A stretch of 64,000 nucleotides of DNA from Halodesulfovibrio aestuarii DSM 17919 = ATCC 29578 (GCF_000384815.1 NZ_ARQF01000015.1:61608-125607); one strand, 5' to 3'; numbered from the stretch's first letter, positions 45,434 through 56,079 are shown. The notes: generated from the sequence alone by a model not told the origin. Numbers and translations: made by a program.

Positions 45434-46630
45434 ATGAATGAATTCCCAAGAATCGACAGATTACCACCATATGTATTCGCAGTTGTTAATGATTTAAAAA
45501 TGGAACTGCGACATCAGAACATCGACGTTATTGACATGGGCATGGGAAATCCCGATCTTCCTACCCCTGATCATATTGTGAATAAGCTCACAGAGGCGGC
45601 GCACAAAGGTGTTAACCATCGATACTCAGCTTCCAAGGGCATTCCGAACTTGCGTAAAGCTATTTGTGACTGGTATCAAAGAAAATATAATGTCTACCTT
45701 GATCCGGAAACAGAAGCTATTGCTACCATGGGAGCTAAGGAAGGTCTTGCACATCTCGCACTTGCCATGCTCTCTCCGGGTGATGTAGTTTTTGCTCCAG
45801 ACCCGACCTACCCTATCCACACATATGCCGCTATTATTGCAGGAGCAGATGTCCGTAGGATTCCGATAGGAAAGGGGCGTGATTTTTTTGAGGACTTGAC
45901 AACCGCCACGCAACAAACGTGGCCGCAACCGAAAGTGCTTATGCTTAGTTATCCGCACAATCCGACAACTGAGCTGGCAACTCCTGAATTTTTTCAAAAA
46001 GTCGTAAACTGGGCTAAAAAGTATAATGTGTATGTTATTCATGACATGGCATACGCAGATCTTACTTTTGACGATTACGTTCCTCCGAGCTTCCTTCAGG
46101 CTGAAGGTGCTAAGGACGTTGGCGTAGAATTCTACTCCATGTCAAAAAGCTATTCTATGGCTGGCTGGAGAGTTGGCTTTTGCGCTGGCAACAAAAAGCT
46201 TGTTCACGCACTTACTAGAATCAAGTCTTATCTTGATTATGGAATATTCCAACCAATTCAAATTGCTGCGACGGTTGCATTAAATGGTCCTGATGATTGC
46301 GTGCAGGAAATAGTCGAAGTATACCAGAAACGCCGTGACGCATTAATCTTAGGCCTTGAACGTGCCGGATGGGATGTACCTTCTCCAAAGGCAACCATGT
46401 TTGTATGGGCAAAGATTCCTGAACAGTTTAAGCAACTAGGTTCAGTTGAATTTGCGAAAAAGCTGCTGCTTGAAGCAAAAGTTGCGGTTTCACCGGGACT
46501 TGGTTTTGGACACTTCGGAGACGATTATGTTCGCTTCTCACTTATTGAAAATGAGCACCGCATTAATCAGGCATGTCGTGGAATAAAAAAATTTTTCCAG
46601 AAAGAAGGATGTATTTGTGCCAAGGAATAA
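45434..46630 (+). CDS. PLP-dependent aminotransferase, class I (AlaC/aspartate-type)
   Basis: The fold-type I aminotransferase has [11 protein letters not shown] near the N-terminus, the PLP-phosphate region and Schiff-base Lys in [18 protein letters not shown]. Its 398 residues fit alanine/aspartate-type enzymes of the AlaC and LL-diaminopimelate-like branch. It overlaps the start of hom by 14 bases. Context (homoserine dehydrogenase and a homoserine-kinase candidate next) suggests a role in aspartate-family amino acids, for instance aspartate formation, which is inference. Confidence 0.9.
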   Translation: MNEFPRIDRLPPYVFAVVNDLKMELRHQNIDVIDMGMGNPDLPTPDHIVNKLTEAAHKGVNHRYSASKGIPNLRKAICDWYQRKYNVYLDPETEAIATMGAKEGLAHLALAMLSPGDVVFAPDPTYPIHTYAAIIAGADVRRIPIGKGRDFFEDLTTATQQTWPQPKVLMLSYPHNPTTELATPEFFQKVVNWAKKYNVYVIHDMAYADLTFDDYVPPSFLQAEGAKDVGVEFYSMSKSYSMAGWRVGFCAGNKKLVHALTRIKSYLDYGIFQPIQIAATVALNGPDDCVQEIVEVYQKRRDALILGLERAGWDVPSPKATMFVWAKIPEQFKQLGSVEFAKKLLLEAKVAVSPGLGFGHFGDDYVRFSLIENEHRINQACRGIKKFFQKEGCICAKE

Positions 46631-47906
46631 ACCCCTCGTTTTAGCCATTGCCGGTTTCGGTACTGTTGGCAGTGGTCTTCTAAAAGTTATTAAAGAGAAC
46701 CGTGATTCTATCATCGCACGCACTGGTAGAGAAGTTGTTGTAAAATCTGTTCTTGTACGCGACGTATCCAAGCCTCGTGCTGCAGATCTTCCAGAAGGCA
46801 CAGTACTTACAGACAATCCGGACATCCTTGTTAACGATCCGGAAGTTGATGTTCTTGTTGAGCTTATCGGGGGTATTACCGCTGCGAAAACGCTCATCAC
46901 TGCTGCCATTAAGGCCGGTAAACACATCGTAACGGCAAACAAGGCACTGCTTGCTGAAGACGGTCACGATCTCTTTGCTCTTGCTGAAGAACACAACGTA
47001 CATCTTACATACGAAGCAAGTGTCTGCGGCGCCATCCCGATTCTGGATAGCTTAAAGCAAAACCTTGCAGGAAATCAGATACTGAGTCTTATAGGTATTC
47101 TTAACGGCACAGCAAACTACATTCTGTCCGAAATGACTACTAAGAAACTCGATTTTGACACCGCGCTCAAGGCAGCTCAGGAGCTCGGCTTTGCTGAAGC
47201 AGATCCGACTCTGGACATTGAAGGCTTTGATGCCGCACATAAGCTGTGCCTGCTCACCCGCCTTGCTTTTGGTGTTGAATATCCGTTTACCGAACTTCCT
47301 GTTGTGGGTATTTCTAAAATTCACCCTCAGGATATCGAGTTTGCACGAGAATTCGGCTACCGTGTGAAGCTGCTCGGCCATGTCCGTAAAGTTGATGGAA
47401 AAATCGAAGCTGGCGTATTCCCAATGCTGGTTCACCACACTCTGCTTATTGCCCGTGTGGGTGGCGCATACAACGCAGTTCGGCTTGAAGGTAACGCATG
47501 CGGCCCTATATTCATGCATGGTCAGGGTGCTGGAGATCTTGCGACCGCAAGCGCGGTAATTGGTGATATCCTCACCATTGCCCGCGGTGCACATCCCAAC
47601 AACACCGGCTACGTAAAACAGGTTCCTCCACTTGCTGATATTCTTGCTCCGGAAGATGCGACGTCCCAGTACTACTTCCGTGTAATGGTGCAGGACGTGC
47701 CGGGTGTACTGCGTGATCTCGCTGGCACCCTTGCCGAGCAGAATATCTCCATTGCTCAGGCTATCCAGAAAGATGGCACTGAAACCACGGCTTCTGTTGT
47801 ATTCCTTACACATGAAGCACGTGCAGAAGCTGTTCAGAAGGCAGTAAATGGAATGAAAGAAAAAGGGCTTGTTCTTGAAGAACCTGTGTTCTACCGGATT
47901 CTGTAA
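46617..47906 (+). CDS. hom: Homoserine dehydrogenase
   Basis: Hom reduces aspartate semialdehyde to homoserine, using NAD(P)H. The Rossmann start [11 protein letters not shown] is intact, followed by [20 protein letters not shown] and the catalytic Lys/Asp region, with a C-terminal ACT domain (about 350-425) that usually confers threonine feedback. Translation starts at GTG 46617, overlapping the preceding gene by 14 bases. The stop overlaps the next start by one base, so the three genes form one translational unit. Confidence 0.95.
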   Translation: MPRNKPLVLAIAGFGTVGSGLLKVIKENRDSIIARTGREVVVKSVLVRDVSKPRAADLPEGTVLTDNPDILVNDPEVDVLVELIGGITAAKTLITAAIKAGKHIVTANKALLAEDGHDLFALAEEHNVHLTYEASVCGAIPILDSLKQNLAGNQILSLIGILNGTANYILSEMTTKKLDFDTALKAAQELGFAEADPTLDIEGFDAAHKLCLLTRLAFGVEYPFTELPVVGISKIHPQDIEFAREFGYRVKLLGHVRKVDGKIEAGVFPMLVHHTLLIARVGGAYNAVRLEGNACGPIFMHGQGAGDLATASAVIGDILTIARGAHPNNTGYVKQVPPLADILAPEDATSQYYFRVMVQDVPGVLRDLAGTLAEQNISIAQAIQKDGTETTASVVFLTHEARAEAVQKAVNGMKEKGLVLEEPVFYRIL

Positions 47907-49129
47907 TGCAAAAAATTATAGTCTGCATAGCTGACGGCGCAGCAGACGATCCCTCTCTGTGTCCCGATGGTACACCTTTGGAACGCGCTGAGACCCCAGT
48001 TCTAGACTCTATGACCCGCCACAGTGTGGCGGGTCTTTGCTATACTATTCCAGATGGCTTCAGTCCGGATTCTGATGTAGGAAACATGTCTCTATTCGGC
48101 TATGCCCCTGTTCTGCACCACAAGGGACGCGCTCCCATTGAAGCCGCAGCGCTCGGGGTTACAACATCTAAGGACGACCTTATCTGGCGCGTTACTTTTT
48201 GCCGCACAGAAAACGGCGTTATTACCACACCGTGTGCTTCGTCCATTACCCAAGAAGAAGGAGAAACGCTGATACAAGCACTCAGCCATGCTTGCGGTGG
48301 CACATCCTGTACCTTTATTGCAAACAGAACCTATCACCACTTGCTGATTCAAAAAAACGGTCTTCAGACCCTTGAGGAGCATCACCGCAGGCGCACCCAA
48401 AAGGGATTGCCTTCTTTTGTCACCTCCGGCCCCCATATGCTGCAACATATGCCACTGGATACCATTCTGAGCCAGTATCCGGCATCATTACAAAGCATCA
48501 TGCTGAACGCTTCAACAATACTTGCAGAGCGAACTTCCAAAGCTAATTGCCTATGGTTATGGGGACAAGGCAGCCCCTATACTCTACCCGCCTTTCCCAC
48601 ACTGTACAAAACAAACAGCTGTATTGTTTCCGGCATTCCGCTTCTACACGGCCTCGGGCATATGGCTGAGATGCAGGTTATCACACACCCGTCCTTCACC
48701 GGACATCCGGATACGAACCTTACAGCAAAGGCATATGCCGCACTTGCATTCCTTCAAGAACCTGAAAACAGTATTGCTTTCATCCATATTGAAGCGCCGG
48801 ATCACTGCGGCCACCTTGGCGATTCAGCAGGAAAGAAAAACGCCATTGAACGAATAGACAAAGAGCTTTTGCCGATTCTTCTACATGAAATGCCGGAGGC
48901 ATGTATCGTTGTTACTACAGACCACCTTACGCCTGCTGCCACAAAATCTCACGCTTATGGAGCAGTACCGTTTATCGCCTACCACCCGAAGCTAGCGCAG
49001 CAAACAGCCGTACGAAGATTTACAGAAGCTGAATGTAAAAAAGGAATGCGCCTTACAAAAGACACACTCCTCATTGATACGCTTCTTAAACGCATTCACG
49101 AATGCAAACTACCCCGCGCAGTTCGGTAG
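47906..49129 (+). CDS. ApgM-type phosphoglycerate-mutase-like protein, probable homoserine kinase
   Basis: The sequence belongs to the archaeal-type cofactor-independent phosphoglycerate mutases of the alkaline-phosphatase superfamily: D10 in CIADGAADD, nucleophile S62 in DSDVGNMSLFGY, and C-terminal metal ligands in APDHCGH and TTDH. Its direct coupling to hom (overlap of one base) and the absence of a thrB gene in the cluster point to homoserine phosphorylation instead of glycolysis. From memory, a family member next to hom in Desulfovibrio has been proposed, and supported by mutant data, as the missing homoserine kinase. The 407-residue 3' end overlaps the converging kinase gene by 21 bases. 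Confidence 0.8.
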   Translation: MQKIIVCIADGAADDPSLCPDGTPLERAETPVLDSMTRHSVAGLCYTIPDGFSPDSDVGNMSLFGYAPVLHHKGRAPIEAAALGVTTSKDDLIWRVTFCRTENGVITTPCASSITQEEGETLIQALSHACGGTSCTFIANRTYHHLLIQKNGLQTLEEHHRRRTQKGLPSFVTSGPHMLQHMPLDTILSQYPASLQSIMLNASTILAERTSKANCLWLWGQGSPYTLPAFPTLYKTNSCIVSGIPLLHGLGHMAEMQVITHPSFTGHPDTNLTAKAYAALAFLQEPENSIAFIHIEAPDHCGHLGDSAGKKNAIERIDKELLPILLHEMPEACIVVTTDHLTPAATKSHAYGAVPFIAYHPKLAQQTAVRRFTEAECKKGMRLTKDTLLIDTLLKRIHECKLPRAVR

Positions 49130-50650
49130 CAAGCATAAACTTGAATCAGAAAATGCCAGTTCAAACTCTGTGCCCCTATCGGATGTAATAACAAGCTTAG
49201 CGGACAACTGCTCTACTAACGCATGAACAACCTGCATTCCTAGCGAGTTAGACTCCCGAACATCAAAAGAGGAAGGAAAGCCGATGCCGTCATCAACAAC
49301 TTTTAAGACAATCGCGCCATCCCGCAATCCAGCGTAAAGATACAATCGACCGCTTTCTCTACCGACAAACGCATGTTTATACACGTTGGAAATAAGTTCA
49401 TTTAAAATAAGACCGCATGGTACCGCCGTGTCCACTGACAAATGAATGCGCTCCAAATCCACGGTCAATTCAACCGGAACAGTTGCGGAAAAAGCCTGTT
49501 CAATCCGTCGCGCCAACTGTTCCACATAATAACTGAAATCAATACAGGAAAGATCATCTGTACGATACAGTTCCTCATGCACCAGCGTCATAGACTGGAT
49601 GCGTCGTTGCGAGTCCAAAAAACGCTCCCTGTCTTCTAAATTAGAAATTCGTTGCGCTTGAAGGCTCAACAGACTGGAGACAAGCTGCAAATTATTTTTT
49701 ACACGATGGTGCACTTCCTTGAACAAGATATCCTTCTCTCGCAGTGAGGCACACAAGGCATCATGTGCATATTTACGTTCCGTTATGTCTTCGGCAACCC
49801 CCACCTGTCGGTATATTGTACCATTAAGATCGAATACAGGAAAAATACGAAAACTAATCCACTTCATTTTTTTCTCAGCACCCACTATAAATCGGTACTC
49901 AAAACTATCCGGAACGGGATTGTTATCAAACTGCAACGCTTTCTTTCTGGCATCTTCCCGATCATCAGGGTGAACTAAATCCAATAATAACCATGAGTTT
50001 AATGCAAGCTGGTCAGGCGTTAAGCCAAACATCTCTGTTGCTGCCGGGCTGACATACGTAAATTCCTTTGTCAGCGCATTGCGTACGAAAAATGCTTCCC
50101 GTACGGTCTCCACAAGCTGCCTGAAACGAGCTTCACTTTCTTTCAAAGCAGCCGCGTACTCCTGCCGTTCCTTTGCTTCTCTTCTCAACAGAGCATTTGC
50201 TCTTTCCAATTCTTCTGTACGACTCCGTACAAGCTCCTTTAAATGCTCACCTTCCAATGCGGTCTCTTTCAACCGCTGTGCTCTGGCAAGCCCCCTACGT
50301 ATCGCATCAACAAGGATATCCATATTTTTAAGAGGCTTACGTAGATAGTCCCATGCTCCACGCTTCAGCGCATCAATAACCTCGCGGACTTCATCCGTTC
50401 CAGACACGACAATTATCGGCAACGTTGGATTAACTCCTGCCAACTTGGAAAGCACTTCCCCTCCGGAAATGTCCGGAAGCCGCCAGTCAAGCAACACAAC
50501 ATCGATACTTCTATCCTGAATCAGGGATAGTCCCTGCAATCCGCTTTCTGCCTGTATTACATTATATCCTTCATCCGTCAGATATGCCGCAATGGTTTCC
50601 CGCACTACTGGGTCATCCTCCATTGTCAGCACGTTGGTTGAAACAGTCAC
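49109..50650 (-). CDS. Response-regulator/PAS/histidine-kinase hybrid (HisKA_2 type)
   Basis: The order is an N-terminal receiver domain with phosphoacceptor D55, a coiled-coil linker (about 120-165), a PAS domain with PAC (about 170-300), and a HisKA_2 kinase with H314 in KEVHHRVKNNLQLVSSLL followed by HATPase with the N-box NELISNVYKHAF and DDGIGFPSS. HisKA_2 kinases often feed stress or light responses and use a KNNL-type histidine motif. No membrane segment is visible, so it is cytosolic and would be regulated through the receiver domain by another kinase. No partner is adjacent. Confidence 0.9.
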   Translation of the reverse strand: MTVSTNVLTMEDDPVVRETIAAYLTDEGYNVIQAESGLQGLSLIQDRSIDVVLLDWRLPDISGGEVLSKLAGVNPTLPIIVVSGTDEVREVIDALKRGAWDYLRKPLKNMDILVDAIRRGLARAQRLKETALEGEHLKELVRSRTEELERANALLRREAKERQEYAAALKESEARFRQLVETVREAFFVRNALTKEFTYVSPAATEMFGLTPDQLALNSWLLLDLVHPDDREDARKKALQFDNNPVPDSFEYRFIVGAEKKMKWISFRIFPVFDLNGTIYRQVGVAEDITERKYAHDALCASLREKDILFKEVHHRVKNNLQLVSSLLSLQAQRISNLEDRERFLDSQRRIQSMTLVHEELYRTDDLSCIDFSYYVEQLARRIEQAFSATVPVELTVDLERIHLSVDTAVPCGLILNELISNVYKHAFVGRESGRLYLYAGLRDGAIVLKVVDDGIGFPSSFDVRESNSLGMQVVHALVEQLSAKLVITSDRGTEFELAFSDSSLCLLPNCAG

Positions 50651-50780
50651 GCTATACTCCCGCTAGTTTTGGCGTCCCACCAGACGACAAGCGTCCCCGT
50701 ACTGTTCATCTTTTTCCATATACGCCTGCCGTACCATACTCGTAAATTTAGCGCGCTGTAAAAATTTCAAATTTCATTAT

Positions 50781-50821
50781 AAAAAAAATCTCTCTGATCA
50801 TTTTTATGATCAGAGAGATTT
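50781..50821 (-). terminator. Terminator of recD2
   Basis: AATCTCTCTGATCA and TGATCAGAGAGATT (14 bp, six-base loop) are flanked on the plus strand by eight A residues, which become the T-run on the minus strand. Confidence 0.9.
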
Positions 50822-50896
50822 ATATTCTCAATATCGCGCCTTCTATAAACAGGAATTCTGACTATTACATTACTGCAACATACCCCATAGATAGAA

Positions 50897-53107
50897 CTAC
50901 TGTAAAAACTCACTCAAGCGTTGGGCAAGATACGTGAAACGCTTTTGCATTTTATTATTCTTAATCGCCATTGTCAGCGCTTTTGGTGCGCCTACAAGAA
51001 TAACAAGTTTTTTCCCGCGCGTTACCCCTGTATATATAAGGTTACGCTGCAGCAATACATAGTGCTGAGTCAGCACAGGAATAACAACAGCCTGATATTC
51101 TGACCCCTGAGATTTATGAATTGAAATTGCATAGGCAGGAACCAGTTCATCAAGTTCATTAAAGTCGTAGATAACGTTCTTCTCATCATCAAACCGGACT
51201 GTAAGCTTTTTGTCTTCAGTGTTCACAACGCAAATACGCCCGATATCACCGTTAAATACGTCTTTATCGTAGTTGTTCCGTAGCTGCATGACCTTATCAT
51301 CAAGACGGTATTCACGATCACCACGTTTCAGACATAATGGCTGCGGGTTCAAAGCTTCCTGCAACAGATGGTTCAAATTGCCGGAACCGGCTGAGCCTTT
51401 ATGCATTGGTGTCAACACCTGAATCTGGTCAATGGGATCAAAATGGAACCGGCGCGGAATATGGTTCTTCACCAGATCCACAATCATAGCAGCGCAACGC
51501 TCGGGGTCATCCTGCCGGATGAAATAAAAATCAGACAATCGCTCTTTTGAAGACTCAAGAAACGGTACTTCACCTGCATTAATCTTATGCGCATTGGTAA
51601 TAATGTCTGATTCCTGCGCCTGACGGAAAACTTCATGCAACTCTACAACATCCACGACACCAGATGAAATGACATCTTTAAGCACGTTGCCCGGGCCGAC
51701 AGACGGCAACTGATGCACGTCCCCGACAAAGATCACGGTTGCACCGAGAGGAATTGCTTTGAGTAGATGGAACATTAACATAGTGTCCATCATAGAAGAT
51801 TCATCAATAACAATAAGACTGCATGCAAGCGGATTATTCTCGTTACGCTGAAACCCGTCTTCGCGCGGTGAATACTCCAGCAGGCGATGGATGGTTTTTG
51901 CCTCCACGCCAATTGTTTCAAACATACGCTTTGCAGCGCGGCCTGTTGGAGCACACAGCAGAATTTTGGCTTTAAGCTTTTTATACGCCTGCACAATCGC
52001 CTTGGTAATGGTTGTTTTACCAGTACCCGGCCCGCCTGTAAGCACCATCATTTTAGTTCGTACAGCAGTGTGTACGGCTTCAAGCTGCTCTTCTGCCAGA
52101 TCAATCCCAAGATTTTTAACAACCTCTTCAACAATTTCATTAGGATTTTTGATCAGCACTGTTTTGGGCGAACCAATAATCTTTTTAATGTATGTTGAAA
52201 TACCGGATTCGTATGCGTGAAATCGACTACGATAGACAGCAACCTGCCCGTTTGAGAGCTCTTCAACAATGACACGCTCTTCACGCTCAAGAGTATCTAT
52301 TGCGCCCTCAACAAGGTCAGCCCGAATGTTCAGCGTATCGGATGTCTTTGTTACCAGCGCATCAAACGGAAAGTACACATGCCCTTCGTCTGATGTTTTG
52401 GTAAGCATATACAATGTTCCAGCCTCGGCACGAAGCGGGGAATCCACATCAAAACCAATTTTCTGGGCAATAGTATCTGCCGTAACAAAACCAATTCCGT
52501 TAATGTCCATAGCAAGACGATATGGATTTTCCTGAACAACACTCAGTGCATGCTTTCCGTAGAACTTATAAATACGCACTGCATACGCAGTGGAAACACC
52601 ATGCGGCTGCAGAAACATAATAAGGTCACGGATACCACGGTGCTCTGACCATGCTTCCTGAATACCTTTCGCAGTACGCTTACCAATGCCTTTTACCGCA
52701 GCAAGTCGCTCCGGTTCATTATCCAAAATTGCAAAAGTATCTTCACCAAAGGCTTCAACAATACGTTCAGCAGTCTTAGGCCCAACACCCTTGATAAGGC
52801 CGGATGCAAGATAATGACGGATGCCTACAAGACCAGCTGGAAGGCTGGTTTCATACGTAAGCATTTTAAACTGCCGTCCGAACTTGGCATTATCCACCCA
52901 CTCGCCGGTAAGTTTTAAAGAACTCCCTACTTGCGGGTCTGCCATGTTCCCCACAACAGTATAGTTATCACCCGCTGTGGTTTTAAACCTGAGTACAGAA
53001 TAGCCATTCTCTTCATTATGAAAGACTATACGTTCCAACATGCCGTCCAGACTGGCAGCATTCTGGGCATTAGTATTAGTAGGTAAGGTAGATTGCATGT
53101 AGCTCAT
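50897..53107 (-). CDS. recD2: RecD2-type DNA helicase
   Basis: RecD2 is a 5'-3' superfamily 1B helicase found in bacteria without RecBC, involved in replication and repair. An N-terminal OB-like part (about 15-70) and tandem helix-hairpin-helix segments (IKGVGPKTAERIV, VKGIGKRTAKGI) precede the helicase core with Walker A LTGGPGTGKTT near residue 357, DESSMMD and the UvrD-like C-terminal YAISIHKSQGSEYQAVVIP motif. The length of 736 residues is typical. It starts 15 bases after aroC, so the two are co-transcribed, an accidental pairing in function. Confidence 0.93.
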   Translation of the reverse strand: MSYMQSTLPTNTNAQNAASLDGMLERIVFHNEENGYSVLRFKTTAGDNYTVVGNMADPQVGSSLKLTGEWVDNAKFGRQFKMLTYETSLPAGLVGIRHYLASGLIKGVGPKTAERIVEAFGEDTFAILDNEPERLAAVKGIGKRTAKGIQEAWSEHRGIRDLIMFLQPHGVSTAYAVRIYKFYGKHALSVVQENPYRLAMDINGIGFVTADTIAQKIGFDVDSPLRAEAGTLYMLTKTSDEGHVYFPFDALVTKTSDTLNIRADLVEGAIDTLEREERVIVEELSNGQVAVYRSRFHAYESGISTYIKKIIGSPKTVLIKNPNEIVEEVVKNLGIDLAEEQLEAVHTAVRTKMMVLTGGPGTGKTTITKAIVQAYKKLKAKILLCAPTGRAAKRMFETIGVEAKTIHRLLEYSPREDGFQRNENNPLACSLIVIDESSMMDTMLMFHLLKAIPLGATVIFVGDVHQLPSVGPGNVLKDVISSGVVDVVELHEVFRQAQESDIITNAHKINAGEVPFLESSKERLSDFYFIRQDDPERCAAMIVDLVKNHIPRRFHFDPIDQIQVLTPMHKGSAGSGNLNHLLQEALNPQPLCLKRGDREYRLDDKVMQLRNNYDKDVFNGDIGRICVVNTEDKKLTVRFDDEKNVIYDFNELDELVPAYAISIHKSQGSEYQAVVIPVLTQHYVLLQRNLIYTGVTRGKKLVILVGAPKALTMAIKNNKMQKRFTYLAQRLSEFLQ

Positions 53108-53122
53108 GTACTGACAGTTATA

Positions 53123-54223
53123 TTATTCGTCAAACCCGCGAGGCTCTACAACGCCTGAAACAGGCGAGAAAAATTGTTTACTTTGCTGTAACAATAAATC
53201 GGCAAGAACAAGCGCGACCATCGATTTCAACACAGGTACAACGCGAGGAATTGCGCAGATATCATGGCGCCCCTTAATCTGCATGGTGCAAGGCTCACCA
53301 CTGCGGGTTACCGTATGCTGTTCTTTTGCGATGGAAGGAATCGGCTTAATTGCAGCGCGGGCAATGACAGGCATGCCGTTAGAAATTCCACCAAGGCTCC
53401 CGCCACAGTTGTTTGAAGTGAACCCTTCAGCGTTCATGCCGTCGTTATTTTCACTCCCCAACATGCGCGCAGCTTCAAACCCCTGTCCAATTTCCACGCC
53501 TTTTACGGCTCCCACACTCATTAAAGCATGGGCAAGCAAGGCATCGAGTTTGTCGAACACGGGTTCACCAAGCCCAGCGGGCACACCGACAGCTTCAATC
53601 TGCACAATACCGCCAAGAGTATCACCATTTTTTTTCACTGCTGCTACACGCTCATTCCATGCATCAACAATAGAGTCATCCGCTGCAAAATATGGACGCC
53701 TCTGTGCTCCGGATGCTTCAATTACAGGAGCAGGAATGCCACCAAGTTCGACCGTATAGGCATTCACGCTAATGCCTTGAGTCGCAAGTAACTGCATTGC
53801 AACAGCACCGCCAGCTACACGGCTTACTGTTTCGCGTCCGGATGAGCGTCCGCCACCGCGGTAATCACGAAAACCATACTTCTGATCAAATCCGAAATCA
53901 GCATGCCCGGGGCGCCATTTTTCTATTATATCCCCATAATCACGGGAGCGCTGGTCTGTATTTTCTATAATAAACCCGATTGGTGTTCCGGTTGTTTTAC
54001 CTTCAAACACGCCGGAAAGAATACGCACGGCATCTGCTTCTTTACGTGCAGTAGCAGCAATACCGCCCTGACCGGGTTTTCGTAAATCCAGTTCACGCTG
54101 AATATCTGCCTCAGTTAATGCAATACCGGATGGGCAACCCTCAATTGTGCCGCCCAAAGCCGCACCGTGTGATTCGCCAAATGTGCTTAAGCGAAACAGT
54201 GTGCCGAACGTATTACCGCTCAT
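53123..54223 (-). CDS. aroC: Chorismate synthase
   Basis: AroC makes chorismate from 5-enolpyruvylshikimate-3-phosphate using reduced FMN. ATG 54223 follows AAGGAGCC, and the protein opens with the signature MSGNTFGTLFRLSTFGESHG. The catalytic-site blocks RPGHADFGFDQKYG, GGGRSSGRETVSRVAGGAVA and the C-terminal GRHDICAIPRVVPV are intact. The 366-residue length is standard. Shikimate kinase lies one gene upstream, so the last steps of the pathway are clustered here, with a usp gene between. Confidence 0.96.
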   Translation of the reverse strand: MSGNTFGTLFRLSTFGESHGAALGGTIEGCPSGIALTEADIQRELDLRKPGQGGIAATARKEADAVRILSGVFEGKTTGTPIGFIIENTDQRSRDYGDIIEKWRPGHADFGFDQKYGFRDYRGGGRSSGRETVSRVAGGAVAMQLLATQGISVNAYTVELGGIPAPVIEASGAQRRPYFAADDSIVDAWNERVAAVKKNGDTLGGIVQIEAVGVPAGLGEPVFDKLDALLAHALMSVGAVKGVEIGQGFEAARMLGSENNDGMNAEGFTSNNCGGSLGGISNGMPVIARAAIKPIPSIAKEQHTVTRSGEPCTMQIKGRHDICAIPRVVPVLKSMVALVLADLLLQQSKQFFSPVSGVVEPRGFDE

Positions 54224-54325
54224 ATCAGGCTCCTTACTAAAAATCGTCATTGGTTGCCGTTCAAACAAAAGAAAGGGAATCTTTCATTATGAAAAATTCC
54301 CCTTTAGATACCGAAAAATTATTTC

Positions 54326-54748
54326 TTAACGAACAACAGTTACAGGACACTCTGCAAGTTGCAGTACTCTATGCGTTGTGCTGCCAAGGAACAAGCCTTT
54401 AATGTCAGAATAGCCACGAGAACCCATAATGATCATGTCACAGCCCTCACCCTTTACTACCTGTATGATAGTTTCTTCCGGTGAGCCACCCAAAACCATG
54501 GGAGTATATGGCACATGTGCCTTATCAAGCATCTCTTTATACGGTTCTAACAACTCTTTTGCATAGGTATCAAGATCATTAATTGCCCGTTCATATAACT
54601 CTTTACTCAACAAAGACGTAACGTCCAGACGACAGGTAAGCAATATAACAGAAGCGCCGACCATCGGGGCGAACTCTGTAGCATATTCAACTGCTTTTCG
54701 TGAAAAGTCTGAGCCATCAACCGGAACTAGAATCTTTTCGATCTTCAT
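54326..54748 (-). CDS. Universal stress protein (UspA family)
   Basis: The 140-residue protein has the UspA start KILVPVDGSDFSRKAVEYA and the ATP-binding GSRG-x8-GSTTHRVL loop in GSRGYSDIKGLFLGSTTH, so it should bind ATP. AGGAGA precedes the start. It is a single gene between aroL and aroC; its biological role cannot be read. Confidence 0.92.
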   Translation of the reverse strand: MKIEKILVPVDGSDFSRKAVEYATEFAPMVGASVILLTCRLDVTSLLSKELYERAINDLDTYAKELLEPYKEMLDKAHVPYTPMVLGGSPEETIIQVVKGEGCDMIIMGSRGYSDIKGLFLGSTTHRVLQLAECPVTVVR

Positions 54749-54804
54749 ATAGCTCTCCTCGCATCATGTTAAGAAGATATTTGTACTGAATATAGAGCAT
54801 CTTC

Positions 54805-55338
54805 CTATGAAATTGGTTTAGTTTCAAGTAGTTCCATGATGTTATCAACAATCTCTTCAACAGATCGGGTTCCATCAACCGTTATATGGGCAGATTCAAC
54901 ATATAAATGCAACCGTGCAGCAAGTACTTCATTAATTTCATCAACAAGAGATTTCCCTGTCAACGAGGGGCGCTGAGCGTCCAGAGGGTCTGCACTCAGG
55001 CGTCGTGCAAGCTCAGAAGGCGGCACATCAATAAAAATAACTACCCCGTGCTCTCGCATAACTACACGGTTCTTTTCTCTCAATACAATACCACCACCTG
55101 TAGCAATAACCTGAGGCTTATTTTCTGTGGCCGCAATAAGCGCAGCAGACTCACAGTCTCTGAAAGCATCCCAGCCCTCGGCCTCGACAATTTCAGTAAC
55201 ACTTCTACCCTGCATTTCACTTAACAAGGCATCAGTGTCTGTAAAACCGCAACTAAGGCGCTTAGCTAATTCGTTTCCCACAGAGGTTTTACCGCAGCCA
55301 CGCGAACCGGTTAGGTATATCCGTCTTGCACATTTCAC
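54805..55338 (-). CDS. aroL: Shikimate kinase (AroL-like)
   Basis: The enzyme phosphorylates shikimate. The P-loop is GSRGCGKTSVG, like the RGCGKT form of AroL, followed by the shikimate site FTDTDALL, the GGG motif in ATGGGIVLREKNR and the LID region DAQRPSLT. Length is 177 residues. It starts six bases after the ykgJ-family gene, hence in one operon with it, and precedes usp and aroC on the same strand. Confidence 0.92.
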   Translation of the reverse strand: MKCARRIYLTGSRGCGKTSVGNELAKRLSCGFTDTDALLSEMQGRSVTEIVEAEGWDAFRDCESAALIAATENKPQVIATGGGIVLREKNRVVMREHGVVIFIDVPPSELARRLSADPLDAQRPSLTGKSLVDEINEVLAARLHLYVESAHITVDGTRSVEEIVDNIMELLETKPIS

Positions 55339-55344
55339 TGGAGC

Positions 55345-56079
55345 TTACCTGCTATATGTTATGTGTTTAGCAATAGCGTGTTTCAACAACTCTACACCAT
55401 TTCCATCCACAGAGTTGTAGGCAAGAGGCAAAGTTGTCCATCCGCCCGCAGCCAGAGGAATTTCAAATGACGTTGCGATGTGCAGTAACACACGATTATA
55501 CGCATCATGCACTTTATCTTGGGACTTGAGGGTATATTTTATGCTTGAAGGATTCATTCTGCACAGGAGTCTAAACTTTTTAGAGACCCAAGTCCGGCAC
55601 ACCATAGGGCGCGCCTTATAACAAGTGCATTCATCATTTAAAAGAAAAGGACATGGCGCAGTCAGTTTTTTTGTAAGCGCACCCAGCTCATCCCACTTAT
55701 CTTCCTGCAATGCCTTCCATAAAACAGGTTGTTGTGGCGCAAAATTATTCTGCCATGCCGGAAAACCATTTGCAAAGGCCGTTGCTACATCCTCATTGTC
55801 CATACAGTAAATACAGGCAACAGCTTCGAAAATATCCATAAAAATTGGCTGGGAACAACAATAGCTGCAGCCCTTCGCACAGGTTTGTGCATGGTGCGGC
55901 AGTTCACGTTCCACACAATCATCTACAAATTTCCAAAAACCACGCATAAGTGCGGCAATACAACCCGTAGCTTCTTCCGGAGTCTCAAACTGTAATTCAG
56001 GCAGTGTTTCCGACTCATTAAACAGAGAAGAAAATGTTTCTTTACGAATAGCTCGTTCTTGTTTTGTCTCTGAAACCAA
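55345..56079 (-). CDS. YkgJ-family cysteine-cluster protein
   Basis: The family carries a metal-binding cysteine cluster of unknown function. Here CAKGCSYCCS (about residues 67-76) is followed by CPFLLNDECTCYKARPMVCR, the family signature, giving at least eight potential ligands in 244 residues. Start is TTG 56079, preceded by AAGGAT. A zinc or iron-sulfur site is likely. It is translated just upstream of aroL. Its role is unknown; homologues are proposed to be oxidoreductase- or modification-linked, which I cannot support from this sequence. Confidence 0.85.
   Translation of the reverse strand: MVSETKQERAIRKETFSSLFNESETLPELQFETPEEATGCIAALMRGFWKFVDDCVERELPHHAQTCAKGCSYCCSQPIFMDIFEAVACIYCMDNEDVATAFANGFPAWQNNFAPQQPVLWKALQEDKWDELGALTKKLTAPCPFLLNDECTCYKARPMVCRTWVSKKFRLLCRMNPSSIKYTLKSQDKVHDAYNRVLLHIATSFEIPLAAGGWTTLPLAYNSVDGNGVELLKHAIAKHITYSR

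Noticed and set aside
47052..47813. Minus-strand frame of 253 codons antisense to hom
   Set aside because: hom has full family motifs on the plus strand; the antisense frame has none.
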